Shown: positions 1-5,975, counted from the first letter of the stretch. The stretch is 6,577 nt of DNA from Georgenia sp. (GCA_027322565.1 DAHVRG010000138.1:1-6577); one strand, 5' to 3'. Made by a program: numbers and translations. Notes: a model not told the origin generated them from the sequence alone.

Positions 1-1
1 C

Positions 2-241
2 CACCTCGCCGCCCGCGCCGCAGGCCGCACCACCGGCCGGGTGCTCCTCGACGTCGCGTACGACCCGTGGCCCAGCCGCCTCGCTGCGGGCTTCGCCGCC
101 GGTGGGGGCGCCGTGGCGCCCGGGTGGGCGATGCTCCTGCACCAGGCCGTCGAGCAGGTACGCCTGATGACCGGGCACCCGGCCCCGGTCGACGCGATGC
201 GAGCCGCGCTCACCGAGTCGCTCGCGGTCCGTGGCCGCTGA
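2..241 (+). CDS. aroE: Shikimate dehydrogenase, C-terminal end (partial)
   Basis: This is the last 79 residues of an open frame that runs in from outside the window and stops with TGA at 239-241. AroE reduces 3-dehydroshikimate to shikimate with NADPH in the cytoplasm. The visible part matches the end of the NADP-binding domain and the closing helices. It has a D-V-x-Y-x-P-W-P strand-loop (residues 17-24 of the fragment) and then a P-G-W-A-M-L-L-H-Q-A segment, whose Gln (residue 48) corresponds to the family's substrate-contacting glutamine. The V-R-L-M-T-G-x-P-A-P helix end follows. The N-terminal catalytic Lys/Asp region lies outside the window, so the activity cannot be verified here. The end overlaps the next gene by 11 bp, and the other shikimate genes downstream support the assignment. 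Confidence 0.9.
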   Translation, partial: HLAARAAGRTTGRVLLDVAYDPWPSRLAAGFAAGGGAVAPGWAMLLHQAVEQVRLMTGHPAPVDAMRAALTESLAVRGR

Positions 242-812
242 GCAGACCCTCCAGTGGTGGCGGCGCCCGGCGGTCGTCGCAGCCCTGTGCGTCGCGGCCG
301 CCCTCGCGACCGTCGTGCTCCACGGGTGGCGCACGGACCTGCCCGCCGCGGTGCTGCTCGCCGTCGTCGGTGTGGTCCTCGCCGTGGAGGACCTCGCCGA
401 CCATCGGCTGCCCAACGCGCTGCTGGCACCCACCGCCGTCGCACTCACCCTGCTCCTCACCTGCGCCGCCCTGGTGACCGGTGCCTGGGCCGACCTCGCC
501 CGTGCCGGGGTGGCCGCGCTGGTGTGCGGGGCCGGGTACCTCGCGCTGGCGCTGCTGCGGCCCACCGGGCTGGGCATGGGTGACGTCAAGCTGGGGGCGC
601 TGCTCGGAGCCTGGCTGGGGTGGCTCGGCTGGGGCGCCGTCCTCGCCGGCACCCTCGTCGGGTTCGTCGCCGGCGGTGCCGTCGGGCTCCTCCTCATCGC
701 CTCCGGCCGGGCGACGCGGTCGACGGCGATCGCCTTCGGCCCGTGGCTCCTCCTCGGCGCCGCGGTCGCGAGCGTCGTCACCGTACGCGCCGGACCGGTC
801 CTGGGGCTCTGA
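231..812 (+). CDS. Prepilin peptidase, A24 family, peptidase domain only
   Basis: This is a 193-residue integral membrane aspartic peptidase. The family cleaves the leader of type IV pilin-like or Tad/Flp pre-proteins at the cytoplasmic membrane face. The first catalytic Asp is D54 in E-D-L-A-D-H-R-L-P-N, with the usual seven-residue spacing to the conserved Pro. The second is D118 in G-M-G-D-V-K-L. The conserved A-F-G-P segment lies at 168-171. Five or six hydrophobic helices fill the rest, roughly at 14-31, 38-54, 64-82, 90-109, 121-158 and 167-186. The N-terminal methyltransferase domain and its CxxC zinc motifs seen in PilD are absent, so it is a minimal CpaA/TadV-type form. The GTG start overlaps the aroE end by 11 bp and no clear Shine-Dalgarno is visible, so translational coupling is likely. 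No pilin genes lie nearby. The substrate is unknown. Confidence 0.85.
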   Translation: MAAEQTLQWWRRPAVVAALCVAAALATVVLHGWRTDLPAAVLLAVVGVVLAVEDLADHRLPNALLAPTAVALTLLLTCAALVTGAWADLARAGVAALVCGAGYLALALLRPTGLGMGDVKLGALLGAWLGWLGWGAVLAGTLVGFVAGGAVGLLLIASGRATRSTAIAFGPWLLLGAAVASVVTVRAGPVLGL

Positions 813-868
813 CCCCACGCCGGCACCCGTCTGCTGGACGGCTCCACGGTGAGGTCCGCGGGCCGTGG

Positions 869-874
869 CAGGAT
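869..874 (+). promoter_or_regulatory. Possible -10 box (CAGGAT) for aroC
   Basis: CAGGAT resembles an actinobacterial -10 element (TANNNT) and ends seven bases before the aroC ATG at 882, so a transcript would start almost at the start codon. No convincing -35 is visible at the right distance (about 846-851), and only a weak CCAGG stands in for a ribosome binding site. A 5-bp hairpin (CCGTC/GACGG, 827-841) and an imperfect palindrome (853-864) precede it. The 69-base gap between the peptidase gene and aroC is the only sizeable gap in the first operon. Read-through from aroE remains equally possible. Confidence 0.25.
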
Positions 875-881
875 GCCAGGC

Positions 882-2093
882 ATGCGTTGGTTGACAGCAG
901 GGGAGTCGCACGGCGAGGCGCTCGTCGGAGTCCTCGAGGGGGTGCCGGCCGGGGTCGAGGTCACCACCGAGGACATCCGCGCCGTGCTCGCCCGGCGCCG
1001 TCTCGGTCACGGGCGCGGCGCCCGGATGAAGTTCGAGCAGGACGAGGTCCGGCTCCTCGGCGGGGTCCGCCACGGCCGCACGATGGGCGGACCGGTCGCC
1101 GTCGAGATCGGGAACACCGAGTGGCCGAAGTGGCAGACCGTCATGTCTCCCGACCCGGTCGACCCCGGTCTTCTCGCGGTCGACGCCGGCACCGGTGACC
1201 ACCGCGAGCTCGCCCGCAACAAGCCGCTCACCCGCCCCCGACCCGGTCACGCCGACCTCGTCGGGATGACGAAGTACGCCCTCGACGACGCCCGGCCCGT
1301 CCTCGAGCGCGCCAGCGCCCGGGAGACCGCCACCCGCGTGGCCCTCGGCGCCGTCGCCGCTGCGGTCCTGGAGCAGGTGGCCGGGGTGCGGCTGGTCTCG
1401 CACGTCGTCGCCGTCGGCCCCGTCGAGGTGCCCGACGACGCTCCGCTGCCGGCACCGGACGACGTCGCGGCACTCGACGCCGACCCGATCCGCTGCTTCC
1501 ACCCGGAGACGTCGAAGGCGATGGTCGCGGAGATCGACGCCTGCCGGAAGGACGGTGATACGCTCGGTGGTGTCGTCGAGGTCCTCGCCTACGGCGTGCC
1601 GCCCGGCCTCGGCTCCTTCGTCCACGGGGACCGCAAGCTCGACGCGCGTCTCGCCGGTGCCGTCATGGGCATCCAGGCGGTCAAGGGTGTCGAGGTCGGC
1701 GACGGCTTCCGCACCGCCCGTCGCCGGGGCTCCGTCGCCCACGACGAGATCGTCCGGGAGGACGACGGCGTCCGCCGGGTCACCAACCGCGCCGGAGGCG
1801 TCGAGGGCGGGATGAGCAACGGCGAGGCCCTCCGGGTGCGCGCCGCGCTCAAGCCGATCTCGACCGTGCCGCGCGCGCTGCAGACCATCGACGTCACCAC
1901 GGGGGAGGCCGCGACCGCGATCCACCAGCGGTCCGACGTCTGCGCCGTGGCACCGGGCGCCGTCGTCGCCGAGGCGATGGTGGCACTCGTCCTCGCCGAG
2001 GCCCTGCTGGAGAAGACCGGTGGCGACTCCGTGGCCGAGTGCGCCCGCAACCTCGCCGCCTACCTCGACGCGATCCCGGAGGCCATGCGATGA
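882..2093 (+). CDS. aroC: Chorismate synthase
   Basis: This 403-residue cytoplasmic enzyme removes phosphate from 5-enolpyruvylshikimate 3-phosphate to give chorismate, using reduced FMN as a catalyst. All three family signatures are visible. They are G-E-S-H-G-E-A-L near the N terminus (residues 7-14, with H10 as one catalytic His), E-R-A-S-A-R-E-T-A (142-150), and R-S-D-V-C-A-V-A-P near the C terminus (350-358). R-P-G-H-A-D (120-125) carries the second conserved His, and [13 protein letters not shown] (302-314) is the flavin/substrate loop. The length is normal for actinobacteria. I chose ATG 882 because the family begins M-x-R/W-L-T-A-G-E-S-H. The in-frame GTG at 849 and ATG at 873 would add residues with no family match. 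The stop overlaps the aroK start (ATGA). Confidence 0.97.
   Translation: MRWLTAGESHGEALVGVLEGVPAGVEVTTEDIRAVLARRRLGHGRGARMKFEQDEVRLLGGVRHGRTMGGPVAVEIGNTEWPKWQTVMSPDPVDPGLLAVDAGTGDHRELARNKPLTRPRPGHADLVGMTKYALDDARPVLERASARETATRVALGAVAAAVLEQVAGVRLVSHVVAVGPVEVPDDAPLPAPDDVAALDADPIRCFHPETSKAMVAEIDACRKDGDTLGGVVEVLAYGVPPGLGSFVHGDRKLDARLAGAVMGIQAVKGVEVGDGFRTARRRGSVAHDEIVREDDGVRRVTNRAGGVEGGMSNGEALRVRAALKPISTVPRALQTIDVTTGEAATAIHQRSDVCAVAPGAVVAEAMVALVLAEALLEKTGGDSVAECARNLAAYLDAIPEAMR
2078..2082 (+). promoter_or_regulatory. Ribosome binding site of aroK
   Basis: GGAGG lies inside the end of aroC, seven bases before ATG 2090. It supports that start over the upstream in-frame codon at 2039, which would add 17 unrelated residues. 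Confidence 0.7.
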
Positions 2094-2635
2094 GCGCGCC
2101 CACCCCTCGCGCCCGGGTGGTCCTCGTCGGCCCTCCCGGAGCCGGCAAGACCACCGTGGGCCACGAGCTGGCCCGCACGCTCGGCGTCGCACTGCGCGAC
2201 ACCGACGACGACGTCGAGCAGTCCGAGGGCCGGACGATCAGCGACATCTTCATCGAGGACGGCGAGCCGCACTTCCGCACCCTCGAGCGGGAGGCGGTGG
2301 CCCGCGCCCTCGCGGAGCACGACGGCGTCGTCGCCCTCGGCGGCGGTGCCGTCGAGGATCCGCAGACCCGCGAGGCGCTGCTGCGGGTCCCGGTCGTCTA
2401 CCTCGAGGTGTCGATGGCCAAGGCGCTGCCCCGCGTGGGCCTCTCCGGTGCTCGGCCGCTCCTCGTCGAGAGCCCCCGCCGCCGGTGGAAGGCCCTGCTG
2501 GACGCCCGTCGGCCGCTGTACGAGGGGGTCGCCGGGCTGGTCGTCAACACCGACTCCGAGCCGGTGCCCCGGCTGGCCACGCTCATCGCCGAGGCGCTCG
2601 AGCGCGGCGAGCTGCACCCGCGGGAAGAGGCATGA
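2090..2635 (+). CDS. aroK: Shikimate kinase
   Basis: This 181-residue cytoplasmic kinase transfers phosphate from ATP to the 3-hydroxyl of shikimate. The Walker A loop is G-P-P-G-A-G-K-T (residues 14-21). The D-T-D motif (37-39) supplies the Mg and shikimate aspartates, followed by H-F-R (61-63, shikimate-binding Arg) and G-G-G (84-86). The mobile lid has R-P-L-L (122-125), and R-x-P-L-Y (140-144) gives the last substrate arginine. The length is typical for AroK. The ATG at 2090 overlaps the aroC stop, and the gene's own stop overlaps the aroB start, both as ATGA, so the three proteins are probably made in a coupled way. Confidence 0.96.
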   Translation: MSAPTPRARVVLVGPPGAGKTTVGHELARTLGVALRDTDDDVEQSEGRTISDIFIEDGEPHFRTLEREAVARALAEHDGVVALGGGAVEDPQTREALLRVPVVYLEVSMAKALPRVGLSGARPLLVESPRRRWKALLDARRPLYEGVAGLVVNTDSEPVPRLATLIAEALERGELHPREEA

Positions 2636-3708
2636 GCACAGCGCGGGTGCTCGTGCGGGCGGAGCACGACTACGAGGTCCTCATCGGTCGCGCGCTCGAG
2701 GCGGAGGTCGTGGGCGCGGTCGGCACCGAGCCACGCCGCGTCCTGCTCGTCCACCAGCCGCCGCTCGCCGGGCGCGCCGCCCGGCTCCGGGAGGCGCTGG
2801 GCGACGCCGGGCACGACGTCCTCCTCGCCCAGGTTCCCGACGGGGAGGCGGCCAAGACGGCCGCGGTGCTCACCGACCTGTGGTCCCGGCTGGGGCAGGC
2901 GGCGTTCACCCGCCAGGACCTCGTCGTCGGCCTCGGGGGTGGGGCCGTCACCGACCTCGCGGGCTTCGTCGCTGCGTCCTGGCTGCGCGGCGTCCCCGTC
3001 GTCCAGGTCCCGACCACCCTTCTCGGCATGGTCGACGCCGCTGTCGGGGGCAAGACGGCGATCAACACCCCCGAGGGGAAGAACCTCGTCGGGGCCTTCC
3101 ACTCCCCGCGGGCGGTCGTCTGCGACCTCGACACGCTCGCCACTCTGCCACCGGACGACCATGCGGCCGGGCTGGCCGAGGTGGTCAAGTGCGGTTTCAT
3201 CGCCGACCCCCGCATCCTCGAGCTCGTCGAGGCGGACGGCGGCACCGGGGCACGGGACCCCGGCTCACCTGTGGTGGCCGAGCTCGTGCGCCGCGCCGTC
3301 GAGGTCAAGGCGGAGGTCGTGTCCGACGACCTGCGCGAGGCCGGGCGCCGGGAGTTCCTCAACTACGGGCACACCCTCGGGCACGCGATCGAGCTGAGCG
3401 AGGACTTCCGCTGGAAGCACGGTCACGCCGTCTCGGTCGGGATGGTCTTCGCCGCGGAGCTCGGCCACGCCGCGGGTCGGCTCGGGGACGAGGACGTCGC
3501 GCGTCATCGCGGGGTGCTCGGCGCGCTCGGGCTGCCGCTCACCTACCGGCAGGACCGCTTGCCGGTGCTGCTCGAGGCGATGGGCCGTGACAAGAAGACT
3601 CGCGGCGCCACCCTGCGCTTCGTCGTCCTCGACGGAGTCGGCCGGCCCGGCCGCCTCGAGGGGCCGCCGACCGAGCTGCTCGAGCAGGCATACGCCGCGA
3701 TCGCCTGA
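2632..3708 (+). CDS. aroB: 3-dehydroquinate synthase
   Basis: This 358-residue cytoplasmic enzyme converts DAHP to 3-dehydroquinate using NAD and a divalent metal (Zn or Co). Family landmarks in order are the NAD-binding G-G-G-A-V-T-D-L-A-G-F (102-112), V-P-T-T-L-L-G-M-V-D-A-A-V-G-G-K-T (126-142), and N-L-V-G-A-F-H (151-157). L-A-E-V-V-K (181-186) contains metal ligand E183, N-Y-G-H-T-L-G-H (244-251) contains ligand H247, and K-H-G-H-A-V-S-V-G-M (262-271) contains ligand H263. Nothing essential appears missing. The ATG overlaps the aroK stop and is preceded by a GGGAAGAGG stretch that can serve as ribosome binding site. The same frame stays open far upstream (from about 2020) only as a shadow under aroC and aroK, so this is not a fusion. 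Confidence 0.96.
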   Translation: MSTARVLVRAEHDYEVLIGRALEAEVVGAVGTEPRRVLLVHQPPLAGRAARLREALGDAGHDVLLAQVPDGEAAKTAAVLTDLWSRLGQAAFTRQDLVVGLGGGAVTDLAGFVAASWLRGVPVVQVPTTLLGMVDAAVGGKTAINTPEGKNLVGAFHSPRAVVCDLDTLATLPPDDHAAGLAEVVKCGFIADPRILELVEADGGTGARDPGSPVVAELVRRAVEVKAEVVSDDLREAGRREFLNYGHTLGHAIELSEDFRWKHGHAVSVGMVFAAELGHAAGRLGDEDVARHRGVLGALGLPLTYRQDRLPVLLEAMGRDKKTRGATLRFVVLDGVGRPGRLEGPPTELLEQAYAAIA

Positions 3709-3732
3709 CGCCGGATCGTGCAAGGGTGAGGG

Positions 3733-3752
3733 CTTGATCCTGGCCAATCAAG
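3733..3752 (+). repeat. Inverted repeat CTTGAT/ATCAAG within the satD-like promoter
   Basis: The arms CTTGAT (3733-3738) and ATCAAG (3747-3752) are perfect complements separated by eight bases that include the palindrome TGGCCA (3741-3746). The left arm covers the -35 element and the right arm sits just before the -10, a typical repressor operator position. A partial third copy, CTTGAC, follows at 3761-3766. That a regulator binds here is inference. The HTH protein encoded immediately downstream is an obvious candidate. Confidence 0.45.
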
Positions 3753-3762
3753 ACCGTAGCCT
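3734..3762 (+). promoter_or_regulatory. Promoter for the satD-like gene pair, probably leaderless
   Basis: The -35 TTGATC (3734-3739) and -10 TAGCCT (3757-3762) are separated by exactly 17 bases. TAGCCT fits the actinobacterial TANNNT pattern. The expected start point, six or seven bases past the -10, is 3769-3770, and the GTG start codon is at 3770-3772. No Shine-Dalgarno precedes that codon. Together these suggest a leaderless mRNA starting a transcription unit separate from the aro genes. No strong terminator is visible between the aroB stop and this promoter, so read-through may add to it. Confidence 0.6.
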
Positions 3763-3769
3763 TGACCGC

Positions 3770-4381
3770 GTGTTCGTTCTCACGGTCGACCAGAAGGGGA
3801 GCCGGCGCCACGGGGACGCGGTGCCCGGTCTCCTCGACGCGGTCGCTGCGTGGGGAGGCCGCCAGGGCTCCGACCCGTTCGTCCTGCCCCTGGAGCGGAC
3901 AGTGGGGGACGAGGTCCAGGGGTTGCTCGCCGACCCCCGCGCCGTCGTCGAGCTGGCGCTCCTGCTCCAGCGCATCGGCGGCTGGAGCGTCGGGATCGGT
4001 GCGGGGCCGGTCGAGGAGCCGCTCGCCGGCTCCGCCCCGGAGAGCGCGGGGCAGGCCTTCGTCCTGGCGCGCAGCGCCGTCGAGCGGGCGCGGGGCCGGT
4101 CGGTGAGCGTGCCGCTCGCCGTCGACGGTGCCGACCCGGAGGCCGCCGAGGAGGCCGAGGCGCTGCTCCAGCTCCTCGCCGCGGTCGTGCGGCGGCGCAC
4201 CGAGGCGGGCTGGGAGGTCGTCGACCTCATGGCGGAGGTCGCCACCCAGCGGGAGGCAGCCGAACGGCTCGGGGTCTCCGCCCAGGCGGTGAGCCAGCGG
4301 CTCGACACCGCGCTGTGGCACGAGGAGCAGCGGCTGCACCCGCTCGCGGCGCGCCTGCTGCGGGAGGCGGAGGCGGGATGA
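3770..4381 (+). CDS. SatD-like protein with C-terminal helix-turn-helix
   Basis: This is a 203-residue soluble protein without signal peptide or membrane helix. The N-terminal part shows V-D-Q-K-G-S-R (6-12), G-D-E-V-Q-G-L-L (46-53), V-G-I-G-A-G (74-79) and G-Q-A-F-V-L-A-R-S-A-V-E-R-A (94-107). This pattern recalls SatD family proteins, named for the Streptococcus mutans sat operon, whose biochemical role is not established as far as I know. Residues 159-181 (starting T-Q-R-E-A-A-E-R-L-G-V-S) form a helix-turn-helix resembling sigma region 4, so DNA binding is plausible. I chose GTG 3770 because the V-D-Q-x-G-S motif lies near the N terminus in homologues I recall and because the promoter points to it. 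An in-frame TTG at 3734 lies within the -35 box. The spacing of D7 and D47 resembles the metal aspartates of class III cyclases; this is inference. The gene end overlaps the next gene by ATGA. Confidence 0.65.
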   Translation: MFVLTVDQKGSRRHGDAVPGLLDAVAAWGGRQGSDPFVLPLERTVGDEVQGLLADPRAVVELALLLQRIGGWSVGIGAGPVEEPLAGSAPESAGQAFVLARSAVERARGRSVSVPLAVDGADPEAAEEAEALLQLLAAVVRRRTEAGWEVVDLMAEVATQREAAERLGVSAQAVSQRLDTALWHEEQRLHPLAARLLREAEAG

Positions 4382-4749
4382 GCTGGGCAGCGGTCGGTGT
4401 CGTCGTCGGTGCACTCGTGGTCTCCGTGCTCCTCGGGCGGGTGGTCACCGTGCTCGTGCTCCGCCGGGTGGAGTCCGAGCCGCCGGGCAACGGGGTGCTC
4501 CGCGGCGGCGCGTGGATCGGCATGCTCGAGCGGGCGGCCATCACCGGCTCGGTGCTCGTCGGCTTCCCGGAGGGGATCGCCGTCGTCCTCGCCATCAAGG
4601 GCCTGGGCCGCTACCCCGAGCTGCGGGAGAGCCACCCCGACCGGCGCAGCCCGGCGGCCGAGCGCTTCATCATCGGCACGCTCATCTCCTACACGTGGGC
4701 GGCGGCGTGCGCCGTGCTGGGAGTCTGGGCGCTGCACGCGTTAGGCTGA
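4378..4749 (+). CDS. Small membrane protein, DUF3307-like partner of the SatD-like gene
   Basis: This is a 123-residue protein with three predicted membrane helices, roughly residues 4-28, 53-74 and 97-121. A polar loop rich in Arg, Asp and Glu (about 78-95) lies between the second and third. Recognisable motifs are L-E-R-A-A-I-T (50-56), V-L-A-I-K-G-L-G-R-Y (70-79) and A-E-R-F-I-I-G-T-L-I-S (94-104). From memory these match the C-terminal half of DUF3307 membrane proteins, which often lie beside satD in Firmicutes and other phyla. Here only about half the usual family length is present, so it may be a short version. The ATG overlaps the satD-like stop as ATGA, which implies coupled expression and perhaps a physical partnership. 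Function is unknown. Family assignment is tentative; membrane location and operon partnership are well supported. Confidence 0.7.
   Translation: MSWAAVGVVVGALVVSVLLGRVVTVLVLRRVESEPPGNGVLRGGAWIGMLERAAITGSVLVGFPEGIAVVLAIKGLGRYPELRESHPDRRSPAAERFIIGTLISYTWAAACAVLGVWALHALG
4742..4747 (+). promoter_or_regulatory. Possible -10 box (TAGGCT) for efp-nusB
   Basis: TAGGCT fits the actinobacterial TANNNT pattern and overlaps the end of the preceding gene. A transcript would start near 4754 and carry a leader of about 32 bases with a ribosome binding site. No good -35 is seen at 4719-4724, so an extended or -10-only promoter would be needed. Confidence 0.3.
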
Positions 4750-4773
4750 CTGGCGCTCATCCCCCGAACACGC

Positions 4774-4778
4774 AAGGA
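4774..4778 (+). promoter_or_regulatory. Ribosome binding site of efp
   Basis: AAGGA lies seven bases before the GTG at 4786, the only such site in the 36-base gap, and it fixes that GTG as the start. Confidence 0.7.
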
Positions 4779-4785
4779 CATCTCA

Positions 4786-5349
4786 GTGGCCACCACGAAC
4801 GACCTGAAGAACGGCATGGTGCTCGTCATCGACGGGCAGCTCTGGTCCGTCGTCGAGTTCCTCCACGTCAAGCCCGGCAAAGGCCCCGCCTTCGTGCGGA
4901 CCAAGCTGAAGAACGTGCTGTCCGGCAAGACGGTGGACAAGACCTTCAACGCCGGCGTCAAGGTCGAGACCGCCACCGTGGACCGCCGCGACATGCAGTA
5001 CGTGTACCAGGACGGCGCGGACTACGTGTTCATGGACACGAGCACCTACGACCAGCTCACCGTCCCGGGCGACATCGTCGGGGACTCGGCGAACTTCCTC
5101 CTCGAGGGCCAGAACGTCACCGTCGCGATGCACGAGGGCCAGGTGCTCTACCTCGACCTGCCCGCCTCCGTCGTCCTGGAGATCACCTACACCGAACCGG
5201 GTCTGCAGGGCGACCGCTCCTCGGCCGGGACCAAGCCCGCGACGGTGGAGACCGGCTACGAGATCCAGGTGCCGCTCTTCCTCGACACGGGGACGAAGGT
5301 CAAGGTCGACACGCGCACCGGGGAGTACCTCGGCCGCGCGAACGACTGA
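4786..5349 (+). CDS. efp: Translation elongation factor P
   Basis: This 187-residue cytoplasmic factor binds the ribosome between the P and E sites and relieves stalling at consecutive prolines. The N-terminal KOW-like domain carries the tip loop P-G-K-G-P (30-34), with K32 in the functional position. Two OB domains follow, and the family signature starting K-P-A-T-V-E-T-G and ending L-D-T-G spans 150-169. The length is normal. The proline-framed PGKGP loop belongs to the actinobacterial subfamily, which is understood to work with an unmodified lysine. This fits the absence of epmA/epmB-type modification genes beside it, though they could lie elsewhere. GTG 4786 is chosen from the ribosome binding site and from the usual [11 protein letters not shown] terminus. 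Its TGA shares one base with the nusB start codon. Confidence 0.97.
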   Translation: MATTNDLKNGMVLVIDGQLWSVVEFLHVKPGKGPAFVRTKLKNVLSGKTVDKTFNAGVKVETATVDRRDMQYVYQDGADYVFMDTSTYDQLTVPGDIVGDSANFLLEGQNVTVAMHEGQVLYLDLPASVVLEITYTEPGLQGDRSSAGTKPATVETGYEIQVPLFLDTGTKVKVDTRTGEYLGRAND

Positions 5350-5780
5350 TGGCGGCACGGAGCAAGGCTCGCGAACGAGCGGTCTCCGTCCTGTACGAGG
5401 CCGACCAGCGCGCCCTCGCCGGGCACGAGGTCGAGCTCCGGGAGCTGCTCGTCGAGCGGCTGCAGCGTACGACGGCGCAGACGGCGCTGCCGCAGTACGC
5501 CGTCGAGATCGTCGAGGGCGTCGCCGACCACGCCGCCGAGATCGACGAGCTCATCACCACCTACGCCCAGGACTGGACCCTGCCGCGGCTGCCCGCGGTG
5601 GACCGCGCCATCCTGCGCCTCGGGGTGTGGGAGCTCATGTTCAACGACGACGTGCCGAATGTGGTCGCCGTGGACGAGGCGGTGGCGCTGGCCACGAAGC
5701 TCTCGACCGACGAGTCGCCGCGCTTCGTCAACGGCCTGCTCGGCCGCATCCTCGAGCTCGAGGCGGGCGGACGGGACTGA
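5349..5780 (+). CDS. nusB: Transcription antitermination factor NusB
   Basis: This 143-residue all-helical RNA-binding protein pairs with NusE (ribosomal protein S10) at boxA to keep RNA polymerase elongating through rRNA operons. Landmarks are R-S-K-A-R-E-R-A-V-S-V-L-Y-E-A-D (4-19), D-W-T-L-P-R-L-P-A-V-D-R-A-I-L-R (75-90) and the C-terminal N-D-D-V-P-N-V-V-A-V-D-E-A-V (99-112) with F-V-N-G-L-L-G-R-I-L (126-135). The length is typical. The ATG overlaps the efp stop by one base (TGATG), and no strong ribosome binding site is seen, so re-initiation after efp is probable. A perfect hairpin begins eight bases after the stop and closes the transcription unit. Confidence 0.96.
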   Translation: MAARSKARERAVSVLYEADQRALAGHEVELRELLVERLQRTTAQTALPQYAVEIVEGVADHAAEIDELITTYAQDWTLPRLPAVDRAILRLGVWELMFNDDVPNVVAVDEAVALATKLSTDESPRFVNGLLGRILELEAGGRD

Positions 5781-5787
5781 CCGCACA

Positions 5788-5823
5788 CGACGGGGCGGCA
5801 CCACTGTGGGTGCCGCCCCGTCG
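5788..5823 (+). terminator. Strong hairpin behind nusB, probable terminator
   Basis: A perfect 15-bp stem (5788-5802 with 5809-5823) encloses the six-base loop ACTGTG, starting eight bases after the nusB stop. The stem is almost entirely G-C. No T tract follows, as is common for actinobacterial terminators. It could instead act as an mRNA 3'-end stabiliser. Confidence 0.75.
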
Positions 5824-5825
5824 GG

Positions 5826-5841
5826 CTGCCTGCCTGCCTGC
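5826..5841 (+). repeat. Four tandem CTGC units
   Basis: Four perfect copies of CTGC follow the nusB hairpin directly. It is a short simple repeat in non-coding DNA, prone to slippage in length. No function is evident. Confidence 0.6.
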
Positions 5842-5869
5842 GGGCGGCGTCCAGAATTCAAGACACCTG

Positions 5870-5887
5870 CCCCCGACCGGGGGTTTT
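5870..5887 (+). terminator. Small hairpin with T tract upstream of the gltB promoter
   Basis: CCCCC (5870-5874) pairs with GGGGG (5879-5883) over the loop GACC and is followed by TTTT (5884-5887), the layout of a short intrinsic terminator. The stem is only five pairs, so it is weak alone. It would back up the nusB hairpin and isolate the gltB promoter, whose -35 begins five bases later. Confidence 0.4.
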
Positions 5888-5891
5888 CGTC

Positions 5892-5920
5892 TTCACCGAG
5901 GGGTCACCGGGGAGTAATGT
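5892..5920 (+). promoter_or_regulatory. Promoter of gltB
   Basis: The -35 TTCACC (5892-5897; four of six bases as in TTGACA) and -10 TAATGT (5915-5920) are 17 bases apart. Transcription would start near 5927, giving a leader of about 62 bases. An 11-base near-direct repeat (TCACCGAGGGG at 5893-5903, TCACCGGGGAG at 5904-5914) fills the -35 and spacer, and an imperfect dyad (CGGGGA/TTCCCG, 5908-5925) brackets the -10. Both look like places where a regulator could act. GTCAC-n6-GTAAT (5903-5918) weakly resembles a GlnR half-box pair. A second, poorer candidate is TCAACG (5935-5940), 17 bases, then AAGAAT (5958-5963). Confidence 0.55.
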
Positions 5921-5945
5921 TCCCGCCCACCGGGTCAACGGCGCC

Positions 5946-5955
5946 CCAGCGCTGG
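5946..5955 (+). repeat. 10-bp perfect palindrome CCAGCGCTGG in the gltB leader
   Basis: This self-complementary decamer lies between the predicted gltB transcription start and the ribosome binding site, right after the palindrome GGCGCC (5940-5945). It could be an operator or a small leader structure; no function is shown. Confidence 0.4.
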
Positions 5956-5975
5956 TAAAGAATAGGTGAAGACGA

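Noticed and set aside
827..841. Hairpin CCGTC/GACGG after the prepilin peptidase gene as a terminator.
   Set aside because: It has only five base pairs and no T tract, and the downstream gene belongs to the same pathway. It is too weak to call.
849..881. N-terminal extension of AroC from GTG 849.
   Set aside because: The added 11 residues have no family match, and the family begins at the residue coded by ATG 882.
210..2192. A 660-codon open frame on the minus strand opposite the peptidase gene and aroC.
   Set aside because: It is a GC-driven shadow of well-identified plus-strand genes, has low-complexity Gly/Asp/Arg composition and shows no recognisable domain.
2020..3708. An AroK-AroB-like long frame suggesting a fusion protein.
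   Set aside because: Upstream of 2632 the frame runs through aroC and aroK out of register and reads as Arg/Pro-rich nonsense. The proper aroB start at 2632 overlaps the aroK stop.
5942..5970. A divergent promoter from the right arm of the repeat (TTCACC on the minus strand).
   Set aside because: The bases at the -10 distance read GGGGCG on the minus strand, which is not a -10 box, and no minus-strand gene follows.
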